Source: an uncultured Eubacteriales bacterium (GTDB lineage Bacteria > Bacillota > Clostridia > Oscillospirales > Acutalibacteraceae). From it: DNA of 22,611 bases. The stretch's first letter is position 1. The number at the start of each line of letters is the position of its first letter. The DNA lies in contig CAKSQT010000026.1 of assembly GCA_934486755.1 (NCBI GenBank), positions 1 through 22,611 on the forward strand, written 5' to 3'. Below, piece by piece: positions 14,539-21,177 of this stretch. The position numbers were made by a program, and so were the translations under genes. Below the pieces are notes generated by a model. That model did not search any database, was not told where the DNA came from, and saw nothing but the letters and a program-made list of their open reading frames with translations.

Positions 14539-15245
14539 TCTTCTCCCTCCAATTCGAGGAATACCTGTTCAAGCGAATCGTCGCCCTTTACCTCCTCCAT
14601 TGTGCCGGAGCGTATGAGCTTGCCGTCCTTTATAATAGCGACCTTGTCGCACAGCTTTTCGGCAACTTCAAGCACGTGGGTCGAGAAAAATATCGCACCG
14701 CCGCTTTCGCATACCTCCCTCATCATACCTTTAAGAATATGCGAAGCCTTAGGGTCAAGACCGACAAACGGTTCGTCCATAATTATAAGGTGCGGCGAAT
14801 GTATCCACGCCGCAATAATAGCGAGCTTTTGCTTCATACCGTGCGAATATGCCGCTATCGGCTGGGCAAGATCGTCGGTAAGCTCAAATTTGTCGGCATA
14901 TTCATTAATTTTAGCGCGGCGTTCCTCGGCGCCCACACCGAATATGTCGGCTATGAAATTAAGATATTTTATTCCCGTCATAAAGTCATATAAATCGGGG
15001 TTGTCGGGTATATAAGCAAATTCCTTTTTACATTCGATAGGCGAGGTTTTTATGGATTTTCCGTCTATGTATATTTCTCCGCCGTCAAATTCCAATATTC
15101 CGACGACCGATTTCAAAGTGGTTGTCTTTCCTGCGCCGTTGTGGCCTATAAATCCGTATATCTCGCCCGACTTTATGTGCAGACTGAGATTGTCAACCGC
15201 CTTTTTTTCACCGTATTTTTTTGTCAGATTTTCAATTTTCAGCAT
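14532..15245 (-). CDS. ABC transporter ATPase (EcsA/YtrB-like)
   Basis: A 237-residue ATPase with Walker A GHNGAGKT (34-41), Walker B LIIMDEP (153-159) and the D-loop GLDP. The Q-loop reads IPDNPDLYD (79-87), with no glutamine, and the signature is YSHGMKQ (133-139) in place of LSGGQ. Both changes are usual for the EcsA/YtrB exporter subgroup, so it is not a dead enzyme. The switch region is FSTHVLEVAE. Partner: the 532-residue permease that overlaps its end. AGGGGG is about six bases before the ATG. Confidence 0.92.
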   Translation of the reverse strand: MLKIENLTKKYGEKKAVDNLSLHIKSGEIYGFIGHNGAGKTTTLKSVVGILEFDGGEIYIDGKSIKTSPIECKKEFAYIPDNPDLYDFMTGIKYLNFIADIFGVGAEERRAKINEYADKFELTDDLAQPIAAYSHGMKQKLAIIAAWIHSPHLIIMDEPFVGLDPKASHILKGMMREVCESGGAIFFSTHVLEVAEKLCDKVAIIKDGKLIRSGTMEEVKGDDSLEQVFLELEGEEC

Positions 15246-15272
15246 TTTATATCCCCCTTGTGTGAAGATGAA

Positions 15273-15953
15273 TTATTTTATTTCAACTCCGCCGAAAAGA
15301 CACTTCGCATTGACATACAACGTATGCTCCGAATTTATACCGCTTCTTTTCAGCTTATCGCCCGTTCCGCCGAACAACGATGTCGAGCGTATCTTCACGC
15401 TCATATTTTGGGGCGCGTATATGGTTATACCGCCGAACATCGCCGTCGCGTTTATAACACAGTCGCTTTCTATAATCGCGTTGCGTATGTCGCAGTCAAC
15501 ACCGCCGAAAAACGCGTTTAATTCCGTGCTTTCAAACGGCTCTCCCGAAAAATTAAGCTCCGAGCCCGCAAAAGCGGCGGTTGTCTGCCTGTATCCGTCC
15601 GAACTTCTTTTTATTTCCATATCCTTTATGTCCCTGCGCGGTAAAAAACTGCTGAAAACCAGCTTTAAGCCGACCGCCACAATAACGACGGGCACTATCA
15701 GCTTCCAAAACATTGAAAAGCTGAGTATATCCTGACAGCAAAGGAGCAAAAACACGCCTATGCCAAGCCCCACGGCGCTGCCCCATTTGTCGCTGTCGGT
15801 TATAAGTCCGACCCCGCACGGAACGATGATAAACAACGTCCACCAACCGTCAAAGAATATGTCGACGTCGATTATGTTCATAGCGTTAAGTCCGAAAATT
15901 ACACCTGCCGCTATGAGAACAACTCCCCAAATAATACTGCTGACCCTTTTCAT
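15273..15953 (-). CDS. LiaF-like membrane protein
   Basis: A 226-residue protein with four N-terminal hydrophobic segments (about 5-22, 36-52, 58-74 and 84-102), the LiaF transmembrane region. The C-terminal domain (about 115-226) has repeating F-GG-x(4)-D and LFGG motifs that form a beta structure. LiaF holds the LiaRS two-component system off until the cell wall is damaged. No LiaS or LiaR is present in this operon, so the role here is inferred only as envelope sensing or quality control. It starts in a TAATG overlap with the hydrolase gene, with GGGGG seven bases before the ATG. Confidence 0.82.
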   Translation of the reverse strand: MKRVSSIIWGVVLIAAGVIFGLNAMNIIDVDIFFDGWWTLFIIVPCGVGLITDSDKWGSAVGLGIGVFLLLCCQDILSFSMFWKLIVPVVIVAVGLKLVFSSFLPRRDIKDMEIKRSSDGYRQTTAAFAGSELNFSGEPFESTELNAFFGGVDCDIRNAIIESDCVINATAMFGGITIYAPQNMSVKIRSTSLFGGTGDKLKRSGINSEHTLYVNAKCLFGGVEIK

Positions 15954-16642
15954 TATAAGTCCCCCTTTAAAAATTTACCCACAGCTTTGTTATACTGTTT
16001 ATATTTTTGAGCGGCTATGCTGTGACCGCCTTTAATGAATTTGAGCGCGGCGTTCGGGATACTTGCCGCGATAAGCTCGGTGTGCTTCTGCTTTATTAAA
16101 TCGTGCGTTCCCGCTATAACCAACGTCGGTGCGCTTATTTCGCCAAGCTCCGACGGCGATATATGCGGTCCGTTCACCATAAGACCGAGCATTTCAGCGT
16201 TCCTTGCCGCCTTTTCTGAGCCTTTCGCAAAATGCGAAGCGATTTTGTACCCCAATTCAACAAATATCTGAAAGTATCCCTTTACTCCGCTCGGCGAGAT
16301 ATTTCCGCCGTTCAACACAAGCCTTCTCACCGAATAGGGATAGCGCATAGCGAAATACATAGCGATATTCGCCCCGTCCGAAAAGCCTAAAATATCCGCT
16401 TTTTCTATGCCGTGTTCCTTCATAAAATCATAAAGGTCGTCGGCAAAGCGGCTTAAAGTAAATTCGCCGCCGCCCCGAGGGGATTTTCCGTGACCCCTTG
16501 TATCAACCGCGATAACGCGGAAGTCCCTTGAAAAATATTCAATTTGACGGCAAAAATATTCGCAGTTTTCGCCGTTCCCGTGGAGAAGTATAAGCGGAAA
16601 TCCTTCCCCTTTTTCTATGTAATTAAGCCGAATACCACTCAT
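15953..16642 (-). CDS. Alpha/beta hydrolase
   Basis: A 229-residue alpha/beta-hydrolase with the oxyanion motif HGNG (21-24), nucleophile elbow GFSDGA with Ser88, and likely acid Asp181 (AGTHD) and base His207 (KGGHS), a complete triad. It is close in pattern to small esterases and MhpC/YbfF-like enzymes; the substrate cannot be told. No signal peptide, so cytosolic. It overlaps the end of the TetR gene by 20 bases and the next gene by one, so it is surely co-transcribed. GGAG lies seven bases before the ATG. Confidence 0.88.
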   Translation of the reverse strand: MSGIRLNYIEKGEGFPLILLHGNGENCEYFCRQIEYFSRDFRVIAVDTRGHGKSPRGGGEFTLSRFADDLYDFMKEHGIEKADILGFSDGANIAMYFAMRYPYSVRRLVLNGGNISPSGVKGYFQIFVELGYKIASHFAKGSEKAARNAEMLGLMVNGPHISPSELGEISAPTLVIAGTHDLIKQKHTELIAASIPNAALKFIKGGHSIAAQKYKQYNKAVGKFLKGDL

Positions 16643-17216
16643 TATTACTCTCCGACATCAAATATTTCAGCATTGCCGTGAATTCCACCGTAAGCATTTC
16701 GCTTAACTTCTCTTTTGAAAAACGGCACATTCCCGTGGCGCACATAGAAGCTATGCCGTAAGTATATATCCAAACATTTTCAAAAAGACGGTTCGCAACA
16801 CTCGGACTCAAACCGTATTCGTCCGTCAAAACGTCTATGCAGTAATCCGCGGTCTTTCCGAGAAGACCCCTGACATCGTCAAACGTTACCGCGTCCTTAT
16901 TCTCGTGCATAAACAGCAGCTGATACAGCTTCGGCTCGTTAAGGCTGAATGTCAGCATTCTCATTCCCGCCTGCTTAAACGGCGACATATTGCCCTCTCT
17001 GTCCACAACATAGGTCTCATACATTCTTAAAGCGGCGGCTCTTACCTCCTTTGTCAGCTCCTCCATATTTTTAAACACGGTGAATATCGGTCTTGCCGAG
17101 CTTCCGAGCCGCTGCCCTATATTCCGCGTGGTTAGACCCTCGGCGCCCTGCTCCCTGACTATTTCAAGGGCGGCGGCAATAATTTCGTCCCTGTCAAATT
17201 TCGGCTTCGGCGGCAT
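16623..17216 (-). CDS. TetR-family transcriptional regulator
   Basis: A 197-residue regulator. The N-terminal helix-turn-helix (about 10-55) has the usual DEIIAAALEIVREQGAEGLTTRNI pattern with a recognition helix near RPIFTVFKN. The C-terminal ligand domain (about 75-190) resembles the WHG/TetR_C group. First gene of the minus-strand operon, so it probably represses its own transcript and thereby the hydrolase, LiaF-like and ABC genes until a ligand binds. A symmetric site overlapping its -10 supports this. AAGGAG lies nine bases before the ATG. Confidence 0.9.
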   Translation of the reverse strand: MPPKPKFDRDEIIAAALEIVREQGAEGLTTRNIGQRLGSSARPIFTVFKNMEELTKEVRAAALRMYETYVVDREGNMSPFKQAGMRMLTFSLNEPKLYQLLFMHENKDAVTFDDVRGLLGKTADYCIDVLTDEYGLSPSVANRLFENVWIYTYGIASMCATGMCRFSKEKLSEMLTVEFTAMLKYLMSESNNEWYSA

Positions 17217-17256
17217 TTTTCTCAGCTCCTTTTTTCTAAATCAACCGTTTTACATC

Positions 17257-17269
17257 ATCTGTTTCAGAT
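17257..17269. promoter_or_regulatory. Candidate TetR operator
   Basis: ATCTG-TTT-CAGAT is a perfect inverted repeat of 5-base arms that overlaps the -10 box and start region of the TetR promoter. This is where an autorepressor would be expected to bind. Arms are short, so chance is not excluded. Confidence 0.4.
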
Positions 17270-17296
17270 TGTATCATATTGTTATTTATTTGTCAA
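17268..17296 (-). promoter_or_regulatory. Promoter of the TetR-ABC operon
   Basis: Minus strand: perfect -35 TTGACA (17291-17296), reading rightmost first, 17-base spacer, -10 TACAAT (17268-17273, 5/6). The transcript would start near 17261, about 45 bases before the TetR start codon. Confidence 0.8.
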
Positions 17297-17304
17297 GTCA
17301 GATT

Positions 17305-17339
17305 TTAGATGACAGACGGTATATGTTAGATGTTAGATG
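17305..17339. repeat. Three copies of TTAGATG
   Basis: The heptamer TTAGATG occurs at 17305-17311, 17326-17332 and 17333-17339, the last two in direct tandem. They lie upstream of the TetR -35, in the space shared with the divergent S1-domain gene. They could be binding sites or simple-sequence drift. Too short and few for CRISPR. Confidence 0.4.
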
Positions 17340-17424
17340 TCGGTGCGATTGGCACGAAATATAAAAAATCAAAATAAATTTTTTTATCGGACATATTTCT
17401 ATCATTTTTTCACTTTTAAAGTCA

Positions 17425-17430
17425 TATAAT
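17425..17430 (+). promoter_or_regulatory. Possible -10 box for the S1-domain gene
   Basis: A perfect TATAAT lies 45 bases before the start codon, in an AT-rich stretch. No recognisable -35 is found at 16 to 18 bases, so the promoter is tentative. Confidence 0.35.
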
Positions 17431-17475
17431 TTTTACAGACGAAGAAAAGCAGTAAAAAGGAAAGGTGAGAAAACA

Positions 17476-18411
17476 ATGACAGATTTTTATCCAGAAGGTT
17501 GGAGCTGCGGCGGCTCCGAAAACAAAAGAAGTATTATGACCCCGTCGTCGCTGAGTGAGGCGCAACAAAAACAAACGGTGATAGAGTCCCCCGTGCTTAT
17601 GTGCGACGCCTCGCACAACCTTATCGTAAATCTCGGCTGTATGAAGGGCGTAATACCCCGTGACGAGGGCGCTATCGGAATATCCGACGGCTCCACAAGA
17701 GATATTGCCCTTATTTCACGCGTGGGCAGACCCGTTTGCTTTATAGTAACGGGCATCGAGACCGACGATAAGGGTAAACCGTACGCCCGTCTTTCGCGCC
17801 GCCGCGCGCAGGAGCTGTGCCGAGAAAACATTTCCTGCAACCACCGAATAGGCGATGTGATAAAGGCAAAGGTGACGCACCTTGAATCGTTCGGCGCGTT
17901 CTGCGACATAGGCTGCGGAAACATAGCGCTTTTGCCGATAGACTCAATATCGGTATCCCGCATATCGCACCCGAAAGACCGTTTCAGGGTAGGCGACGAT
18001 ATAAACGTTATAATAAAAAGCGTAGCCGCCGACGGCAAAATAACCCTGTCGCACAAAGAGCTTCTCGGCACGTGGAGCGAAAACGCCGAAATGTTCTCGT
18101 CGGGACAGACGGTGACGGGTATAATCCGCAGCGTTGAGGAATACGGCGTTTTCGTAGAACTCACGCCGAATCTCGCAGGACTTGCCGAACCGAAGCCGAA
18201 CGTCTTTATCGGTCAGCAGGCAAGCGTTTACATTAAGAGCATTATCCCAGAGAAAATGAAGATAAAACTTATTATTATTGACAGCTTTGACTCGGATTAT
18301 TCACCGCGGATAAATTATTTTTACAGTGAGCCGCACATAGATAAATGGCAGTATTCGCCCGAAGAATGTTCCAAAACCGTCACAACCGTGTTCGGCGACA
18401 ATATAATTTGA
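17476..18411 (+). CDS. S1-domain RNA-binding protein
   Basis: A 311-residue protein with two S1 (OB-fold) domains. One lies at about 124-194 (GDVIKAKVTHLESFGAFCDIG ... GKITLSHKEL) and one at about 209-268 (GQTVTGIIRSVEEYGVFVEL). An upstream divergent S1-like stretch lies at about 38-108. It is shorter than true ribosomal protein S1 and resembles the short S1-like proteins of Clostridia, so it probably binds mRNA or assists translation in the cytosol. The C-terminal 40 residues are acidic and aromatic. AAAGGTGA lies upstream of the ATG. It is monocistronic, ending at a strong terminator. Confidence 0.85.
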   Translation: MTDFYPEGWSCGGSENKRSIMTPSSLSEAQQKQTVIESPVLMCDASHNLIVNLGCMKGVIPRDEGAIGISDGSTRDIALISRVGRPVCFIVTGIETDDKGKPYARLSRRRAQELCRENISCNHRIGDVIKAKVTHLESFGAFCDIGCGNIALLPIDSISVSRISHPKDRFRVGDDINVIIKSVAADGKITLSHKELLGTWSENAEMFSSGQTVTGIIRSVEEYGVFVELTPNLAGLAEPKPNVFIGQQASVYIKSIIPEKMKIKLIIIDSFDSDYSPRINYFYSEPHIDKWQYSPEECSKTVTTVFGDNII

Positions 18412-18436
18412 TTTTAAGCCCGTTTTGATATATAAT
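18408..18436 (+). promoter_or_regulatory. Promoter of mrp, superposed on a terminator
   Basis: -35 TTGATT (18408-18413, 4/6), 17-base spacer, perfect -10 TATAAT (18431-18436). The -10 is the loop of the terminator of the upstream gene. Transcription would begin near 18443, inside the right arm, so the new transcript cannot form the hairpin. Confidence 0.55.
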
Positions 18437-18455
18437 GTATCAAAACGGACTTTTT
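18420..18455 (+). terminator. Terminator of the S1-domain gene
   Basis: CCGTTTTGATA (18420-18430) pairs perfectly with TATCAAAACGG (18438-18448) around a seven-base loop, followed by AC and five T. It starts eight bases after the S1-domain gene ends. Confidence 0.85.
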
Positions 18456-18476
18456 AATTTAAAGGAGATTTTAAAT

Positions 18477-19319
18477 ATGGCAGAAGAAACGAAAAGCGGA
18501 TGTACGGGCGATTGCGGCTCCTGCGGCGAAAGCTGCGGTTCAAGGACGGAAAGCCTTATCGAGCCGACAGGCGAATACAATAATATAAAACACGTTATAG
18601 GCGTTGTAAGCGGAAAGGGCGGCGTCGGCAAATCTATGGTGTCTTCAATGCTCTCGGTGCTTATGAAGCGCAGAGGATATAAGGTAGGTCTGCTTGACGC
18701 GGATATAACAGGTCCGTCTATCCCCAAGACCTTCGGTATAAATTCGCGCGCAATGCAAAACGAGATAGGCATACTCCCCGCCGTTACAAAAAGCGGTATC
18801 GAGCTTATGTCGGTAAATCTTATGCTTGAAGACCGCGAATCGCCCGTTGTTTGGCGCGGACCCGTGATAGCTGGGGCTGTAAAACAGTTCTGGCACGACG
18901 TTGTTTGGGGCGACCTTGACTATCTGTTTATTGACTGTCCCCCCGGAACGGGCGACGTACCGCTGACGGTATTCCAAACTATACCGCTTGACGGAATTAT
19001 AATAGTCACCTCCCCTCAGGACCTTGTTTCGCTGATAGTCAAAAAGGCTTATAATATGGCTAAACTTATGAATATCCCCGTTATAGGCATTGTTGAAAAT
19101 ATGAGCTACATCAAATGCCCCGACTGCGGAAAGAAGATAAACATTTTCGGTTCGGGCAGCGGAGAGGTCGCAGAGGAGCTCGGCGTTCCGCTCCTTGCGC
19201 GTATGCCTATCGACCCATCGCTTGCTCAAATGGTGGACAACGGCTCCTTTGAATCGTTCGACTGCGGCAGTCTTGACGGTGCCGCCGACGCAATAGAAAA
19301 AAGTGTTGACAAACAGTAG
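18477..19319 (+). CDS. mrp: Mrp/NBP35-family Fe-S cluster carrier ATPase
   Basis: A 280-residue P-loop ATPase of the Mrp/Nbp35 group that carries and delivers Fe-S clusters to target proteins in the cytosol. The deviant Walker A GKGGVGKS is at 46-53, DCPPGTGD at 153-160 and the bridging cysteines CPDC at 214-217. Four further cysteines sit at 9, 13, 16 and 20, an Nbp35-like N-terminal cluster with unusual spacing. ATG 18477 is chosen since AAAGGAG (18461-18467) precedes it. The frame is open to an ATG at 18435, but that lies inside the terminator loop. Monocistronic, with its own promoter. Confidence 0.93.
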   Translation: MAEETKSGCTGDCGSCGESCGSRTESLIEPTGEYNNIKHVIGVVSGKGGVGKSMVSSMLSVLMKRRGYKVGLLDADITGPSIPKTFGINSRAMQNEIGILPAVTKSGIELMSVNLMLEDRESPVVWRGPVIAGAVKQFWHDVVWGDLDYLFIDCPPGTGDVPLTVFQTIPLDGIIIVTSPQDLVSLIVKKAYNMAKLMNIPVIGIVENMSYIKCPDCGKKINIFGSGSGEVAEELGVPLLARMPIDPSLAQMVDNGSFESFDCGSLDGAADAIEKSVDKQ

Positions 19320-19335
19320 GGTTTAGTGCGATAAT
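19306..19335 (+). promoter_or_regulatory. Promoter of rsmD-coaD
   Basis: A perfect -35 TTGACA (19306-19311) lies inside the last codons of mrp. After an 18-base spacer comes GATAAT (19330-19335, 5/6). The start would fall near 19342, about 33 bases before rsmD. Confidence 0.65.
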
Positions 19336-19374
19336 AGTGGAAAGAAGTATAGATATTATATATTGGTGATGCAG

Positions 19375-19917
19375 ATGCGGATTATTACCGGCTCTGCACG
19401 GGGAAGAAAGCTCATTTCTCCCGACGGGCGCGACGTCCGTCCGACCCCCGAACGCGTCAAGGAAGCGCTTTTCAGCGCGCTTCAATTTGACATTGAGGGC
19501 AGGCGGATACTCGACCTTTTCGCAGGTTCGGGTCAGCTCGGGTTGGAGGCTTTGAGCAGGGGCGCCGAAAGCGCCGTCTTTGTCGATTCCTCGGCAGATT
19601 CTGTTAATATAGTAAAAAAGAATATAGAAGCCTGCGGTTTTGCCGATGTTTCAAGGGTATACAACAAGGATTACAGCGCTTTTACCGCTCTTTGTCGGGA
19701 CAGGTTTGATATTGCTTTTCTCGACCCGCCGTACAAAGCGGGACTTTTGGAGCCTGCGCTTAACTCGGTTTGCGGACTGATGAGCGACTACGGCGTTATC
19801 GTCTGCGAGCATCCCGACGAAGTCAAATTGCCCGAAACGGTAAACGGCTTTTCGGTCTCAAAGGTCTACCGCTACGGCAAGATATATATGACCCTTTACA
19901 GAAAAGAGGGCAAGTGA
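19375..19917 (+). CDS. rsmD: 16S rRNA (guanine966-N2)-methyltransferase RsmD
   Basis: A 180-residue SAM-dependent methyltransferase that modifies G966 of 16S rRNA during 30S assembly. It opens MRIITGSARGRKL, the family start. The RPTPERVKEALFSAL block is at 22-36, SAM motif I DLFAGSGQLG at 47-56 and catalytic DPPY at 117-120. The second glycine-rich position reads Q where A is more usual (GSGALG), probably neutral. I favour ATG 19375; ATG 19369, GTG 19366 and TTG 19363 are in frame just before it, and the ribosome binding site (GGTGA) is weak. It overlaps coaD by one base, the usual rsmD-coaD pair. Confidence 0.94.
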   Translation: MRIITGSARGRKLISPDGRDVRPTPERVKEALFSALQFDIEGRRILDLFAGSGQLGLEALSRGAESAVFVDSSADSVNIVKKNIEACGFADVSRVYNKDYSAFTALCRDRFDIAFLDPPYKAGLLEPALNSVCGLMSDYGVIVCEHPDEVKLPETVNGFSVSKVYRYGKIYMTLYRKEGK

Positions 19918-20408
19918 TGACAAAAACGAAAAACATTGCCGTCTGCCCTGGCAGTTTCGACCCCGTAACGAGAGGTCACCTTGATATTATCCACCGCGCC
20001 GCCGCTATGTTTGATAAGCTTATCGTGGTCGTGATGAGCAATCCGTCAAAGAAATGCTCTTTTACTCCCGAAGAACGGGTGGCGTTGATAAAAAAGTCGC
20101 TTCACGGGCTTGACAATGTCGAGGTGGACTGTTATGACGGTCTGCTCGCCGAATATGCGGCAAAATGCGGCGCCTGCGCGATAATAAAAGGTCTGCGCGC
20201 TATGTCTGATTTTGAATACGAATTTCAGATGGCGCTTACCAATAAAAAGCTCAATCCTGACGTTGAAACGCTGTTTTTGACCACGTCGGCTGAGAATATG
20301 TACCTCAGTTCGAGTATGGTAAGGCAGATTGCGGGTATGGGCGGCGACGTGAGCGAATTCGTTCCGTCGGAGATACTTGAAGACATAAAGACAAGACTTA
20401 AAAAATAA
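19917..20408 (+). CDS. coaD: Phosphopantetheine adenylyltransferase
   Basis: A 163-residue enzyme joining ATP to 4'-phosphopantetheine to make dephospho-CoA, the fourth step of coenzyme A synthesis in the cytosol. The nucleotidyltransferase motif TRGH is at 18-21 after PGSFDPV, KGLRAMSDFEYE at 91-102 and the family end motif YLSSSMVRQIA at 129-139. Length is normal. The start is set by TGATG overlap with rsmD (one shared base) and by the family N-terminus; extending the frame upstream would read into rsmD. Confidence 0.96.
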   Translation: MTKTKNIAVCPGSFDPVTRGHLDIIHRAAAMFDKLIVVVMSNPSKKCSFTPEERVALIKKSLHGLDNVEVDCYDGLLAEYAAKCGACAIIKGLRAMSDFEYEFQMALTNKKLNPDVETLFLTTSAENMYLSSSMVRQIAGMGGDVSEFVPSEILEDIKTRLKK

Positions 20409-20446
20409 TTTCACGGCGCATGCCGAAGCTATGGAGGATGAAAAAA

Positions 20447-20905
20447 ATGACACTTGATGAATTACTTGAACAGTTTGACGAGGTTCTTGACAGCGGTATT
20501 AAAATTCCTGGCAAGAAGACTGTGGTTGACATTGAAAAACTGCGTGCGGTTGTTGACGATATTCGTCTTAACATTCCCGCCGAAATTAAAAAAGCGAAGG
20601 ACATTGTTGCCGACCGTGCCGACATCATTACCAACGCCAAGCGCGAGGCTGACGGCATTATAAGAAGCGCCGAAGAACGCGCAAAGGCAATGGTAGCACA
20701 GGAAGAAATAGTAAAAATGGCTCAGGAAAAGGCAGCGGAGATTATCGCCGCCGCTCAGAGCAAGAGCCGCGAAATGCGCAAGGCGTCACAGGAATTTGTT
20801 GACGATATTATGCGCCGTGCGGACGAGGGTCTTACCGCCAATCTCGGCGAGGTAAGAAAGACCCGCGCCGCTTTAAAGCAGCAGATTCCCTCGGTTAAAG
20901 ACTAA
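20447..20905 (+). CDS. Coiled-coil protein, DivIVA/ATP synthase b-like, conserved beside coaD
   Basis: A 152-residue, mostly helical protein rich in Ala, Glu, Lys and Arg. The stretch at about 45-118 is a long coiled coil with no membrane segment. An N-terminal part (MTLDELLEQFDEVLDSGIKIP) and KTVVDIEKLRAVVDDIRLNIP at 24-44 form the conserved head. Such proteins are often annotated as ATPase or V-ATPase subunit H-like in Clostridia and sit downstream of coaD. Function unknown; a role at membrane curvature or division is a guess from DivIVA likeness. ATG 20447 is preceded by GGAGG nine bases upstream; in-frame ATGs at 20438 and 20420 are less suitable. Confidence 0.82.
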   Translation: MTLDELLEQFDEVLDSGIKIPGKKTVVDIEKLRAVVDDIRLNIPAEIKKAKDIVADRADIITNAKREADGIIRSAEERAKAMVAQEEIVKMAQEKAAEIIAAAQSKSREMRKASQEFVDDIMRRADEGLTANLGEVRKTRAALKQQIPSVKD

Positions 20906-20929
20906 TTCCGATTTTTTAAAAAGAAAAAG

Positions 20930-21156
20930 GCAAAGACGGAGACTGTGGTTACAGCAAAAGATATTAAGCGAGCCGACGGCGGTGCGAGGTCGGCATATCT
21001 TTGTAATCAGTATCACTCCCGAGCCGACGGCGTAAACACTTATTTGTGCTAAGCCGCTCCGTTTTTCCCGCGTTACAGGGAACGCAGATGTCAGTCTGCC
21101 GTAATAGGTGGTTAGCGAAGAACCTTCGTCCTATTATGGGCGCAGGTTCTTTTTTA
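20930..21156 (+). promoter_or_regulatory. T-box leader of ileS (isoleucine specifier AUC)
   Basis: Stem I shows GCCGAC (20972-20977) with GTCGGC (20989-20994) and AAAGATAT (20957-20964) with ATATCTTT (20995-21002). A GGAG/CTCC base (20938-20941 with 21016-21019) closes it. The specifier is ATC at 21012-21014, the isoleucine codon, followed by A. The antiterminator is TAGG (21105-21108), bulge TGGTTA (21109-21114), GCGAAG with CTTCGT, and CCTA (21130-21133). TGGT in the bulge pairs with the ACCA end of uncharged tRNA-Ile. Low isoleucine charging therefore switches ileS on. No clear promoter was found in front, so it may be read from the coaD operon. Confidence 0.9.
21119..21156 (+). terminator. 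T-box terminator before ileS
   Basis: AGAACCT (21119-21125) and CGTCC (21127-21131) pair with GGGCG (21138-21142) and AGGTTCT (21144-21150) around TATTAT. Six or more T follow. It shares bases with the antiterminator (GCGAAG/CTTCGT), so only one fold can form. Confidence 0.88.
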
Positions 21157-21177
21157 TTTTGAAAGGAGCAGAAAAAA

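Noticed and set aside
17305..17339. TTAGATG copies as a CRISPR array
   Set aside because: Repeats are only seven bases, spacing is irregular and no cas genes are nearby.
18435..18476. Upstream ATG extension of mrp
   Set aside because: It lies in the loop of a terminator and near the expected transcription start, while a good ribosome binding site serves ATG 18477.
19770..19916. N-terminal extension of coaD
   Set aside because: It reads rsmD in another frame, and CoaD family proteins begin at the ATG in the TGATG overlap.
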